Source: Xanthobacter sp. YC-JY1 (GTDB taxonomy: Bacteria > Pseudomonadota > Alphaproteobacteria > Rhizobiales > Xanthobacteraceae). From it: DNA of 64,000 nucleotides. Each line of letters starts with the position of its first letter. Position 1 is the first letter of the stretch. The translations under genes were made by a program, and so were the position numbers. The stretch spans positions 5,274,001 to 5,338,000 of the forward strand of contig NZ_CP032674.1 in assembly GCF_021730305.1 (NCBI RefSeq), in the 5' to 3' direction. Positions 26,933 to 36,881 of the stretch are shown piece by piece. The notes under the pieces are model-generated. The model did no database searches and was not told the DNA's origin. It saw nothing but the letters and a program-made list of their open reading frames with translations.

Positions 26933-27781
26933 ATGTCGCTACCTGCCGCTTCGGCCGGGGCTGCAACGGGCGTGTCTGCCCTGCTTGATGTGCAGAACAT
27001 CTCGCTCCGCTTCGGGGGCCTCAAGGCGCTGTCCGACGTGAGCTTCCATGTGCGGCCCGGCGAGCTGTTCTCCATCATCGGCCCCAACGGCGCCGGCAAG
27101 ACGTCCATGCTGAACTGCATCTCCGGCCGCTACACGCCGAGCGATGGGCGCGTTGTGTTCGACGGCCGGGACGTGACCAAGCTGAAGCCCAACCGGCGCG
27201 CGGAGATCGGCATCGGCCGCACCTTCCAGAACCTGGCGCTGTTCAGTCACATGAGCGTGCTCGACAACATCATGGTCGGCCGCCATCACCTGTTGAAGAA
27301 CAACTTCTTCACGGGTGCGCTCTACTGGATTGGCGGCGCGCAGAAGGAAGAGCTGGAGCATCGCCGCAAGGTGGAGGAAGTGATCGACTTCCTCGATATC
27401 CAGCATGTGCGCAAGGCCACCGCCGGCACCCTCTCCTACGGGCTTCGCAAGCGCGTGGAACTCGCTCGCGCTGTGGCGCTGGAGCCCAAGCTCATTCTCC
27501 TCGACGAGCCCATGGCGGGCATGAATCTCGAGGAGAAGGAGGACATGGCTCGCTACATCGTCGATCTCAACGAGGAATGGGGCATGACGATCATCATGAT
27601 CGAGCATGACATGGGCGTGGTGATGGACATCTCCCACCGGGTGATGGTGCTCGATTTCGGTCGCAAGCTGGTGGAGGGAGAGCCCGCCGCCGTGTTGGCC
27701 GATCCCCATGTTCGCAAGGCCTACCTCGGCGAGGAGGATCTTGAGATCGAAGAGGCGGCGCCCGCCGCCGTGTCCGCGTGA
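26933..27781 (+). CDS. livG: Branched-chain-type ABC transporter ATPase, LivG-like
   Basis: 282 residues from the ATG at 26933, which follows the strong ribosome-binding AGGGAGGGGA. Walker A GPNGAGKTSM, signature LSYGLRKRVELAR, Walker B LILLDEPMAGMN and the switch His in IEHDM are present. The longer insertion between Walker A and the signature is typical of LivG rather than LivF. It should power the LivH/LivM channel encoded downstream. First gene of the operon. Confidence 0.92.
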   Translation: MSLPAASAGAATGVSALLDVQNISLRFGGLKALSDVSFHVRPGELFSIIGPNGAGKTSMLNCISGRYTPSDGRVVFDGRDVTKLKPNRRAEIGIGRTFQNLALFSHMSVLDNIMVGRHHLLKNNFFTGALYWIGGAQKEELEHRRKVEEVIDFLDIQHVRKATAGTLSYGLRKRVELARAVALEPKLILLDEPMAGMNLEEKEDMARYIVDLNEEWGMTIIMIEHDMGVVMDISHRVMVLDFGRKLVEGEPAAVLADPHVRKAYLGEEDLEIEEAAPAAVSA

Positions 27782-27803
27782 TGCGACAAAGCTGAGGCGC
27801 GCC

Positions 27804-29753
27804 ATGGCTCCCATTCCCGCCTATCCGGACGTCACGGTCCACGACACCCTGCCGAAGCTGCTGCGGCTGAACGCGAAAGCCCATGCCGGCGAGACGTGGC
27901 TGCGCGAGAAGGATCTCGGCATCTGGATTTCCTACACCTGGGGCGATGTCGCCACCCGCGTGCGGGACATGACCCTCGGGCTCACCACGCTGGGCGTCTC
28001 CCGCGGTGACGTGATCGGCCTCATCGGCGACAACCGGCCGGAATGGCTGATGGGCGAGATCGCCGCCCATGCCATCGGCGGCATGAGCCTCGGCATCTAT
28101 CGCGATGCGCTGGGCGACGAGGTGGCCTATCTCGTCACTTATGCGGACGTCGCGGTGGTCTTCGCCGAGGATGAGGAGCAGGTCGACAAGCTTCTCTCGC
28201 TTGACGAGAAGATCCCAACCGTCCGGCACATCGTCTATTCCGACCCGCGCGGCATCCGCAAATACGACGATCCGCGCCTCATTTCGCTGAAGGAGCTGGA
28301 GAAAAGGGGCGCGGAGGTGGCCGCCCGCGATGCCGGCGCCTATGACCGCCTCGTGGATGCCGGCAAGGGCGACGACGTCGCCATCCTCTGCACCACCTCG
28401 GGCACCACCTCGCACCCCAAGCTCGCCATGCTCACCGGCGGCGCGCTGCTGAGGCATTGCCGGGCCTATCTGGACATGGATCCGCGCCTGCCCACCGACG
28501 AATATGTCAGCGTTCTGCAGATGCCGTGGATCATGGAGCAGATCTACGCCTTCGGTCAGGCGCTCATCTCCCGCATGAAGGTGAACTTCGTGGAGGAGCA
28601 GGAGACGCTGATGGCCGACATGCGGGAGATCGGCCCTTCCTTCGTGCTGTTCGCCCCCCGCGTGTGGGAGCAGATCGCCGCCGACGTGCGCTCGCGCATG
28701 ATGGACTCGTCGGCCCTCAAGCGCGGCATGTTCGACCTCGGCATGAAGCTCGGCCTGAAGGCGCTGGACGAGGGCCGGCGCTCGCCGCTTGCCGATTTCA
28801 TCCTGTTCCGCGCGCTGCGGGATCGCCTCGGCTTCTCCAACCTCAAGTCCGCCGCCACCGGCGGCGCGGCGCTGGGGCCGGACACCTTCCGCTTCTTCCT
28901 TGCGCTGGGCGTGCCCATGCGCCAGCTCTACGGCCAAACCGAGCTCCTGGGCGCCTATACGCTGCACAAGGAGAAGGACGTCGACTTCGACACGGTGGGC
29001 GTGCCCTTCGAGGGCGTCGAAATCCGCATCGATGATCCCGATCCCAACGGCCTCGGCGAGGTGGTCACCCGCCACGCCAACATGTTCACCGGCTATTTCC
29101 GCAACGAGGACGAGACGCGGAAGTCCTTCGCCGAGGAGGGCTGGATGCGCACGGGCGATGCCGGCTTCTTCAACGGCAAGGGCCATCTCGTCGTCATCGA
29201 CCGCATCCGCGACATGGCCAAGACCTCGCACAATGATCGCTTCTCGCCGCAATATATCGAGAACAAGCTGAAGTTCTCGCCCTACGTGGCCGAGGCGGTG
29301 GTGCTGGGCGACGGGCGCGACAGCTTGGCGGCGCTCATCTGCATCCGCTTCTCCATCGTCTCCAAATGGGCGGAGAAGAACCGCATCTCGTTCACCACCT
29401 ATACGGACCTCTCAGCGCGGCCCGAAGTCATCGCGCTTCTGAAGAAGGAAGTGGAGGGGGTGAACCGGACGCTCGCCGAGAAGCAGCGCATCGGCCGCTT
29501 CCTCCTCCTCTACAAGGAGCTGGATGCGGATGACGGCGAGCTGACCCGCACCCGCAAGGTGCGCCGCGGTGTCATCAACGAGCGCTACGGCACCATCATC
29601 GATGCCATGTACGAAGGGCAGAAGGTGATCGACGTGGACACCACCATCACCTTCCAGGACGGCACCCGCCAGCGCATCAAGACCAAGCTCGACGTCATCG
29701 ACCTCGGCGCCCCGCCGCCGGTGAAAGACGACGGCAAGAGGAGGGCTGCGTGA
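27804..29753 (+). CDS. AMP-forming acyl-CoA synthetase (long-chain type)
   Basis: 649 residues from the ATG at 27804. Unlike its two degenerate relatives in this locus it has complete motifs: P-loop CTTSGTTSHPKLAML, YGQTELLGAYT, GWMRTGDAGFF, VVIDRIRDMAKTS, and a C-terminal lid ending TRTRKVRRGVINERYG with the expected lysine. It should activate a carboxylic acid with ATP and CoA. Family resemblance is to long-chain acyl-CoA synthetases. Its place inside an ABC-importer operon suggests it activates the imported acid on entry; the acid is unknown. Confidence 0.9.
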   Translation: MAPIPAYPDVTVHDTLPKLLRLNAKAHAGETWLREKDLGIWISYTWGDVATRVRDMTLGLTTLGVSRGDVIGLIGDNRPEWLMGEIAAHAIGGMSLGIYRDALGDEVAYLVTYADVAVVFAEDEEQVDKLLSLDEKIPTVRHIVYSDPRGIRKYDDPRLISLKELEKRGAEVAARDAGAYDRLVDAGKGDDVAILCTTSGTTSHPKLAMLTGGALLRHCRAYLDMDPRLPTDEYVSVLQMPWIMEQIYAFGQALISRMKVNFVEEQETLMADMREIGPSFVLFAPRVWEQIAADVRSRMMDSSALKRGMFDLGMKLGLKALDEGRRSPLADFILFRALRDRLGFSNLKSAATGGAALGPDTFRFFLALGVPMRQLYGQTELLGAYTLHKEKDVDFDTVGVPFEGVEIRIDDPDPNGLGEVVTRHANMFTGYFRNEDETRKSFAEEGWMRTGDAGFFNGKGHLVVIDRIRDMAKTSHNDRFSPQYIENKLKFSPYVAEAVVLGDGRDSLAALICIRFSIVSKWAEKNRISFTTYTDLSARPEVIALLKKEVEGVNRTLAEKQRIGRFLLLYKELDADDGELTRTRKVRRGVINERYGTIIDAMYEGQKVIDVDTTITFQDGTRQRIKTKLDVIDLGAPPPVKDDGKRRAA

Positions 29754-29780
29754 TGGCTCGACGGCACGACAGCCGGCCTG

Positions 29781-29903
29781 CCCCCTCTCCCCTCGCGGGA
29801 GAGGGATGGGGTGAGGGGGTGTTGGCGCTAAGTGCGCCGCCTGTTCTCTTCCCGGCAGCCTCACCCCTCACCCCCGACCCCTCTCCCGCAAGGGGAGAGG
29901 GGA
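29781..29903. repeat. Extragenic palindromic repeat (CCCCTCTCCC type)
   Basis: An inverted repeat occupies most of the 181-bp gap between the ligase and LivH genes: a left arm rich in CCCTCTCCC...GGGAGAGGG and GGGGTGAGGGG, and a right arm with the complementary CCTCACCCC and CCCTCTCCC...GGGGAGAGGGG. This is a common dispersed repeat type in alphaproteobacterial intergenic regions. Confidence 0.75.
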
Positions 29904-29934
29904 GGCGTCCTGTACCCGTCATGGGGAGCCTCTG

Positions 29935-30828
29935 ATGCAATCCCAGCTCCTGCTTCAGCTCATCATCAACGGGCTCATCATCGGCACGCTCTATGGCGTC
30001 GTCGGCATGTGCTTCGTGCTCATCTACAAGGCCTCGCAGGTGGTGAACTTCGCCCAGGGCGAGTTCCTGCTCATCGGCGCCTGGACCTGCTGGTGGCTGC
30101 TCACCGCATGGAACATCCCCTTCTTCTGGGGCTTCCTCATCGCCGTCTGCTTCATGATGGTGTTCGGCATCGCCGTGCAGATGATCGTGCTGCGACCGCT
30201 CATCGGCGAGCCGATCATCTCGGTCATCATGGTGACGATCGGCCTCTCCATCTTCTTCCAGGCGCTGATGAAGTGGATGTTCGGCACCTTCGCCCAGCCG
30301 TTCCCGCCCATCTTCCCGGTGGCGCAGGTGAATATCCTCGGGCTGCAGGTGCAGACGGCCTATCTCATGTCCACGGGCGTCAGCCTCGCGATCATGGCCG
30401 GCTTCGCCTGGTTCTTTAAGTATTCGCGGCTCGGCCTTGCCATGCGCGCCACCGCCTTCTCCCAGCAGGTGGCGCAGTCCCTCGGCATCTCGGTGCGCCA
30501 GGTGTTCGCGCTCTCCTGGGGCATCTCGGCGGCGGTCTCGGCGGTGGCCGGTGTGGTGGTGGGCATCGTCAACGGCGTGTCGTCGGCGCTGTCCTACTTC
30601 GGCATCAAGGTGTTCCCGGCCGTGATCCTCGGCGGCCTCGACAGCGTGTTCGGCGCGGTTGTGGGCGGCCTCATCGTGGGCTTGCTGGAAAACCTCGGCC
30701 AATACGTGGACAGCCAGTATCTGAAGTGGGGCAACCTCTACGAGATCATCCCCTTCTACGCCCTGATCATCATCCTGATGATCAAGCCCTACGGGCTGTT
30801 CGGCACCCGCGACATCGAGAGGGTCTGA
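29935..30828 (+). CDS. livH: Branched-chain-type ABC transporter permease, LivH-like
   Basis: 297 residues with about eight hydrophobic segments. The N-terminus LIINGLIIGTLYGVVG and the segment VVNFAQGEFLLIGAW are LivH signatures; AFSQQVAQSLGIS is the coupling loop toward the ATPases. Partner of LivM, encoded four bases downstream. It follows a palindromic repeat, so its expression may be uncoupled from the first two genes. Confidence 0.93.
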   Translation: MQSQLLLQLIINGLIIGTLYGVVGMCFVLIYKASQVVNFAQGEFLLIGAWTCWWLLTAWNIPFFWGFLIAVCFMMVFGIAVQMIVLRPLIGEPIISVIMVTIGLSIFFQALMKWMFGTFAQPFPPIFPVAQVNILGLQVQTAYLMSTGVSLAIMAGFAWFFKYSRLGLAMRATAFSQQVAQSLGISVRQVFALSWGISAAVSAVAGVVVGIVNGVSSALSYFGIKVFPAVILGGLDSVFGAVVGGLIVGLLENLGQYVDSQYLKWGNLYEIIPFYALIIILMIKPYGLFGTRDIERV

Positions 30829-30832
30829 GGTC

Positions 30833-31903
30833 ATGGCGCTCACCTCCCTGCGGCCGTGCGGCGATTATCGCACCAGCTACAAGGCCGACCAGACCATCTT
30901 CCAGACGCGGCTGACGCTGGTCTTCGTCATCCTCGCCATCGCGGCCCTGTGCTGCACGCCGCTGTTCGCCTCGCGCTACGTGCTGAGCCTGATGATCCAG
31001 ATCGGCTATCTCGGCATCGCCGCGCTGGGTCTGAACATCCTCGTCGGATTTTCCGGCCAGATCTCCATCGGCCACGCGGTGTTCTTCGGCTTCGGCGGCT
31101 TCGCCTCGGCCTTCCTCGCCGACAAGGGCGTGCCGGTGCCGCTCGCCATCGTGCTGGCCGGACTGTGGACCACGGTGGTGGGCCTCATTTTCGGCCTGCC
31201 GGCGGCGCGGGTGAAGGGGCTCTACCTCGCCATCGCCACGCTTGCCGCGCAGTTCATCCTGCAGGACTTCTTCGTGCGCGCCGAATGGTTCACCGGCGGC
31301 ACCCACGGCGCCATCGCCGCGCCCTTCACCCTGTTCGGCTACGATCTCTCGGGCGATGCGCGCTACTTTTACGTGGTGCTGTTCTTCGTGGTCGTCGGCT
31401 ATATCGGCGCCACCAACCTGATGCGCAGCCGCGACGGGCGGGCGCTGATCGCGGTGCGCGACCATTATCTCTCCGCCGAGATGATGGGTGTGAACCTCAC
31501 CAAGTATCGCACCATGGCGTTCGGCATCTCGTCCTTCTACGCCGGCATCGGCGGGGCGCTCTACGCGCACTATGTGGGCTTCATGTCGGTGGAGGGGCTC
31601 GACATCCTCTTCTCCATCCAGTTCCTCGGCATGATCATCATCGGCGGGCTCGGGTCCATCATGGGCTCGCTGATGGGCACCGTGTTCATGGTGCTGCTGC
31701 CGGAGGCGACCGGCTGGCTTGCATCGGCACTCTCCGGCAGCGTCATCGACCAGGTGCTGCACCTCAAGGACGGCATCACCTATATGCGTGAGATGCTGAT
31801 CGGCCTCACCATCATTCTCTTCCTGATCTTCGAGCCGGACGGCCTCGCCCACCGCTGGCGCCTTATCAAGGCCTACTGGAAGCTCTATCCCTTCTCCTAT
31901 TGA
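30833..31903 (+). CDS. livM: Branched-chain-type ABC transporter permease, LivM-like
   Basis: 356 residues, about ten hydrophobic segments. LNILVGFSGQISIGHAVFFGFGG is the LivM signature and RDHYLSAEMMGVNLTKYR the cytoplasmic coupling helix. Forms the membrane channel with LivH. The stop is 77 bp before the binding-protein gene. Confidence 0.93.
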   Translation: MALTSLRPCGDYRTSYKADQTIFQTRLTLVFVILAIAALCCTPLFASRYVLSLMIQIGYLGIAALGLNILVGFSGQISIGHAVFFGFGGFASAFLADKGVPVPLAIVLAGLWTTVVGLIFGLPAARVKGLYLAIATLAAQFILQDFFVRAEWFTGGTHGAIAAPFTLFGYDLSGDARYFYVVLFFVVVGYIGATNLMRSRDGRALIAVRDHYLSAEMMGVNLTKYRTMAFGISSFYAGIGGALYAHYVGFMSVEGLDILFSIQFLGMIIIGGLGSIMGSLMGTVFMVLLPEATGWLASALSGSVIDQVLHLKDGITYMREMLIGLTIILFLIFEPDGLAHRWRLIKAYWKLYPFSY

Positions 31904-31980
31904 CGCGTTCAGGTCCCGACGAAACCCGAGCCGAGGCGGCGCAGACCGCCCGGCGCAAGAGGAAACCCAAGGAGCCACAG

Positions 31981-33261
31981 ATGAAGCGACTGACCCTTTC
32001 CCTCGTCTCTGCGCTGGCGCTCGCCGCAGCGACGCCCGCGCTCGCGCAGTCGATCAACATCGGCCACCTCGCCGATTATTCCGGCGGCACCTCGGACGTG
32101 GGACAGCCCTACGGACAGGGCATCCAGGACACCATCGCCTGGATCAACGCCAATGGCGGCGTGAACGGCAAGAAGATCAATTCCGACTTCAACGAATACG
32201 GCTACCAGGTGCCGCGCGCGCTGGCCGCCTTCAAGAAGTGGGTGGGCACCGACAAGGTGGTCGCCATCCAGGGCTGGGGCACCGCCGACACCGAAGCCCT
32301 CGTGGGCATGGTGACGAAGGAGGAGATTCCCTATTACTCCGGCTCCTACTCCGCCTCCCTCACCGATCCCGTGGGCAAGGTGAACGCCAAGAGCGAGCGC
32401 GCCGCGCCGTTCAATTTCTTCTATGGACCGTCCTATTCGGACGCCGCCCGCGCCATGGTGCAGTGGGCCGCCGACGACTGGAAGAAGAAGGGCAAGCCCG
32501 GCAAGCCCAAGTGGGTGCACATGGGCGCCAATCACCCCTATCCGAACTCGCCCAAGGAAGCGGCGGCGGAATATGCCAAGTCGCTGGGTTTCGAGGTGCT
32601 CGATCCCATCACCTTCGCCCTCACGCCGGGTGACTACACGCCCCAGTGCCTGACGCTGAAGCAGTCCGGCGCCAACTACGCCTATCTCGGCAACACCGCC
32701 GGCTCCAACATCTCGGTGCTGAAGGCGTGCAAGACCGCGGGCGTGGACGTGCAGTTCCTCGGCAACGTGTGGGGCATGGACGAGAACGCCATGAAGGCCG
32801 CGGGCGAAGCCGCCAACGGCGTCGTCTTCCCGGTGCGCACCGCCGTGACCTGGAACGGCTCGGCGCCCGGCCTTGCCACCGCCAAGGAGATTTCCAAGAT
32901 CTCCGACCCGTCGGGCAATGCCTATCGCCCGGTGCACTATCTCTCCGCCATCTGCACAGCCCTCTACATGAAGGAAGCCATGGAGTGGGCGGACAAGAAC
33001 GGCGGCGTGACCGGCGTGAAGATCCGCGACGGCATGTACCAGAAGAAGGACTGGGTGCCGAAGGGCATGGACGGCGTGTGCAATCCCTCCACCTGGACCG
33101 CCACCGACCATCGCCCCACCACCCGCGTGGACCTCTACCGCTCCGTCGTGACCGGCCCCACCGACGCCTCGGTCGCCGACCTGGTGAAGAGCGGCGCCAT
33201 CAAGCTGGAAAAGGTCGCCACCATCGACCTGCCGCGCAAGACGGAATTGCAGGGCTGGTGA
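31981..33261 (+). CDS. Periplasmic substrate-binding protein of the Liv-type importer
   Basis: 426 residues from the ATG at 31981; signal peptide ends at ATPALAQ. The mature protein starts SINIGHLADYSGGTSDVGQPYGQG, typical of type I periplasmic binding proteins of the leucine/amide/aromatic-acid family, and is longer than classic LivJ (~350). Neighbouring acyl-CoA ligases suggest a carboxylic acid rather than an amino acid as ligand; this is inference. Two cysteines (CLTLK, LKACK) and a further C-terminal one might form disulfides. Confidence 0.9.
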   Translation: MKRLTLSLVSALALAAATPALAQSINIGHLADYSGGTSDVGQPYGQGIQDTIAWINANGGVNGKKINSDFNEYGYQVPRALAAFKKWVGTDKVVAIQGWGTADTEALVGMVTKEEIPYYSGSYSASLTDPVGKVNAKSERAAPFNFFYGPSYSDAARAMVQWAADDWKKKGKPGKPKWVHMGANHPYPNSPKEAAAEYAKSLGFEVLDPITFALTPGDYTPQCLTLKQSGANYAYLGNTAGSNISVLKACKTAGVDVQFLGNVWGMDENAMKAAGEAANGVVFPVRTAVTWNGSAPGLATAKEISKISDPSGNAYRPVHYLSAICTALYMKEAMEWADKNGGVTGVKIRDGMYQKKDWVPKGMDGVCNPSTWTATDHRPTTRVDLYRSVVTGPTDASVADLVKSGAIKLEKVATIDLPRKTELQGW

Positions 33262-33300
33262 GGTCACGGAGGCAGGCTCGCCTGCCTCCCGTTTGATCGA

Positions 33301-33416
33301 CGTCATGCCCCGGCGCGTCCGGGGCATCCACCCATCCGCCGCAGCGGTCAACGTCCTTCAGGGACAGCCCTGCCTCAGAGGATGGGTGGATCCCCCGGCC
33401 AAGCCGGGGGATGACG
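33301..33416. repeat. Extragenic palindromic repeat (CGTCATGCCCCGG type)
   Basis: The gap between the binding protein and LivF has outer arms CGTCATGCCCCGG and CCGGGGGATGACG, and inner arms CATCCACCCATCC and GGATGGGTGGATC. Each arm also folds on itself. It is distinct from the repeats at 29781 and 34315. Confidence 0.75.
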
Positions 33417-33441
33417 GTCTGGCAAGGAATCGGAGACCGCC

Positions 33442-34278
<837 letters not shown>

Positions 34279-34314
34279 GGCCTGCGGGGGGGCGCCGCGA
34301 TCTGAATAGCACTG

Positions 34315-34422
34315 CGTCATGGCCGGGCTTGTCCCGGCCATCCACGTGGAGCGGCTGGGAACACTACGAACCATTTCTCCGGCGGTCCGACGTGGATGGC
34401 CGGGACAAGCCCGGCCATGACG
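34315..34422. repeat. Perfect 33-bp inverted repeat (extragenic palindrome)
   Basis: Left arm 34315-34347 and right arm 34390-34422 are exact reverse complements, starting CGTCATGGCCGGGCTTGTCC; loop of 42 bases. This repeat type, with a GGCCGGGACAAGCCCGGCC core, is common in Hyphomicrobiales. It sits between livF and the PaaK-like gene and could stabilise or attenuate the transcript. Confidence 0.85.
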
Positions 34423-34459
34423 GCACCAAAAGGGACAGGGCGCGGGACAGGAAGACACC

Positions 34460-35704
34460 ATGACCGATCCGAACCGCCACTACGACGCCAGCGAGACCCG
34501 CGACCCTCAAGCGCGCGAGCAGGCGCTGCTGCAGGCGCTGTCCGCGCAGGTCGCCCACGCCAAGGCCAAGGCGCCCTATTTCGCCGCGCTGTTCAAGGAT
34601 GTGGACCCGGCCGCCATCACCTCGCGGGCGGCGCTGGCGCAGCTGCCCGTCACCCGCAAGTCGGACCTTCTGGAGATCCAGCCGAGGAGCTACCCCTTCG
34701 GCGGGCTGAACGCGACGCCGCCCGGCAGGTTGGCGCGCATCTTCATGTCGCCCGGCCCCATCTATGACGTGGAGGGCCACGGCCCCGATTTCTGGCGTTT
34801 CGCCCGCGGCCTGTTCGCGGCCGGCTTCCGTGCCGGGGACATCGTGCACAATTCCTTCTCCTATCACCTGACCCCTGCCGGCTCGATGATCGAGAGCGGC
34901 GCCCATGCGCTGGGCTGCGCCGTGGTGCCCGCCGGCGTCGGCCAGACCGACCTGCAACTGCGCGCCATCGCCGACATCCGCCCGCAGGGCTACGGCGGCA
35001 CGCCCTCCTTCCTGAAGATCCTCGTGGACAAGGCGCGGGAGACCGGCACCGACATCTCCTCCCTTACCAAGGCACTGGTGTCCGGCGAGGCGTTCCTGCC
35101 AGCCCACCGGGCCGAGCTGAAGGCCGCCGGCATCACCGCCCGCCAATGCTACGGCACGGCCGATCTCGGCCTCGTCGCCTATGAGAGCGAGGCCGAGGAC
35201 GGCATGATCGTGGATGAGGGCTGCCTCGTGGAAATCCTGCGCCCCGGCACCGGCGATCCGGTGGAGGCCGAGGGCGAGGTGGGCGAGGTGGTCGTCACCC
35301 TGTTCGAGCCGGACTATCCCCTTGTGCGCTTCGCGACCGGCGACCTCTCCGCCGTGATGCCGGGCACGAGCCCCTGCGGGCGCACCAACATCCGCCTTCG
35401 GGGCTGGATGGGCCGCGCCGATCAGACCACGAAGATCCGCGGCATGTTCGTGCATCCCGTGCAGGTTCAGGCGGCAGTGAAGAAGCATCCGGCCGTGGCG
35501 AAGGCCCGCCTCGTGGTGGATCGCGCCGGCGACCAGGACGACATGGCGCTGGAGATCGAGGTGGCCGACGCCGCCGCGCTCTCGCAGGATGCCCTGCTGG
35601 AAGACATCCGCTCCGCCACCAAGCTGCGCGGCCGGCTCGTGGTGCTTTCGCCGGGCACGCTGCCCGCCGACGCCAAGACCATCGAGGACCGCCGCCCGGT
35701 GTGA
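34460..35704 (+). CDS. PaaK-like adenylate-forming protein lacking the P-loop
   Basis: 414 residues. It is recognisable as phenylacetate-CoA-ligase-like by ALFAAGFRAGDIVHN, GYGGTPSFLKIL, ARQCYGTADLGLVAYE, EVVVTLFEPDYPLVRFATGDLS, GWMGRADQTTKIRGMFVHP and a C-terminal lid of ~90 residues. The nucleotide-binding loop SSGTTGKPT, expected near residue 95, is replaced by MSPGPIYDVEG. YGTAD and RFATGD motifs are retained. It may be a ligase with altered nucleotide use, or a binding or accessory protein. Last gene of the importer operon, separated from livF by an extragenic palindrome. Confidence 0.78.
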   Translation: MTDPNRHYDASETRDPQAREQALLQALSAQVAHAKAKAPYFAALFKDVDPAAITSRAALAQLPVTRKSDLLEIQPRSYPFGGLNATPPGRLARIFMSPGPIYDVEGHGPDFWRFARGLFAAGFRAGDIVHNSFSYHLTPAGSMIESGAHALGCAVVPAGVGQTDLQLRAIADIRPQGYGGTPSFLKILVDKARETGTDISSLTKALVSGEAFLPAHRAELKAAGITARQCYGTADLGLVAYESEAEDGMIVDEGCLVEILRPGTGDPVEAEGEVGEVVVTLFEPDYPLVRFATGDLSAVMPGTSPCGRTNIRLRGWMGRADQTTKIRGMFVHPVQVQAAVKKHPAVAKARLVVDRAGDQDDMALEIEVADAAALSQDALLEDIRSATKLRGRLVVLSPGTLPADAKTIEDRRPV

Positions 35705-35861
35705 GACGGGAACTCTTTCCCGCTCGACTTCTTAAATTCCTCTCAGAAAAGCCTTTTGTTTCAGATCGTTATGGACACTTCTTCCCGGCGCCGCCACAGT
35801 GGCGGCGCATCGGACGGGGTCGCAGGCGCGGCGCCGGCTGGAGGATTTCGGGAGGAAGGCC

Positions 35862-36881
35862 ATGCTCACGCGCCGCCGCCTGCTGGCGCTCTCGGGTGCC
35901 GCGCTGTCCGGCGCTGCCGTGGCGCTTGCCGGCGGGCCGCTCTCTCCCGCGCGCGCCGCGCCGCCGCCCATCCGCCTCGGCATCCTGCAATTCGGCTCGG
36001 CCGCCTGGGAAGTCGCCGCCATGGGCGCGCTGGGGCTCGATGCCGCCAACGGCGTGACGCTCGATGTCACCCGCTATGCCAATAATGACGCCGGCCGCGT
36101 CGCCTTCATGGCGGGGGCGGCGGACGCCATCGTCAGCGATCTGCTCTGGGCGGCACGGGTGAAGGCGGACGGGCGCGATCTCGTCTACATCCCCTTCTCC
36201 TCCTCGGAAGGGGCGGTGATGGTGCCCAAGGGCTCCCCCATCCGCTCCGTCGCCGACCTCGCGGGTAAAAGGCTGGGCGTCGCCGGCGGCCCGCTGGACA
36301 AGAGCTGGCTCATGCTGAAGGCGACCGCGCAGGAAAAGGCGGGGCTCGATCTCCAGACCGCCGCTCAGCCGGTGTTCGCTGCCCCGCCTCTGCTCGCCGC
36401 CGAACTCGAGGCCGGCAATCTTGATGCCGCGCTGATCTACTGGACTTTCGCCGCGCGGCTCGAACCCAAAGGCTTCCGGCAGATGCTCACCGTGGAGGAG
36501 ATGGTGAAGGGCTTCGGCCTCGCCCATGAGCCGACGCTGGTGGGCTACGTGTTCGACGGCGCCTTCGCCCGCGCGAACCCCGTTACGGTCGCCGCCTTTG
36601 CCGCCGCCTCCCGCGCCACCAAGATGGCGCTGGCCGATCCCGCCCGCTCCGGGCCCGGCTGGACGGCAGCGCGGGCGCAGATGCAGGCGGGCGACGAAGC
36701 CACCTTCGAGGCCCTGCGGCGCGGCTTCCTCGCCGGCATTCCCCGGCTGTCGCTCGCCGAGGAGCAGACGCTGGCAGAGCAGCTCTATGCCGTTCTGGTG
36801 AAGCTCGGCGGCGCGAAGCTGGTGGGCAGTGCCACGCGCCTGCCGGCGGACCTCTATTTCAAGGCGCCGGCGGCGCGATGA
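35862..36881 (+). CDS. ABC substrate-binding protein, SsuA/NMT1 type
   Basis: 339 residues from the ATG at 35862 after GGGAGGAAGG. MLTRRRLLALSG is a Tat-like signal ending near PARA. The mature start IRLGILQFGSAAWEVAAMGALGLDAANG and segments VADLAGKRLGVAGG and ELEAGNLDAALIYW fit type II periplasmic binding proteins for sulfonates, pyrimidine precursors and similar compounds. It overlaps the permease gene by 4 bp. The cassette directly precedes the xoxF cluster, so a role tied to quinoprotein metabolism is possible but unproven. Confidence 0.85.
   Translation: MLTRRRLLALSGAALSGAAVALAGGPLSPARAAPPPIRLGILQFGSAAWEVAAMGALGLDAANGVTLDVTRYANNDAGRVAFMAGAADAIVSDLLWAARVKADGRDLVYIPFSSSEGAVMVPKGSPIRSVADLAGKRLGVAGGPLDKSWLMLKATAQEKAGLDLQTAAQPVFAAPPLLAAELEAGNLDAALIYWTFAARLEPKGFRQMLTVEEMVKGFGLAHEPTLVGYVFDGAFARANPVTVAAFAAASRATKMALADPARSGPGWTAARAQMQAGDEATFEALRRGFLAGIPRLSLAEEQTLAEQLYAVLVKLGGAKLVGSATRLPADLYFKAPAAR

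Noticed and set aside
35705-35735. Terminator after the PaaK-like gene (CGGGAA/TTCCCG)
   Set aside because: Only a 6-bp stem with a broken T-run; too weak to call.
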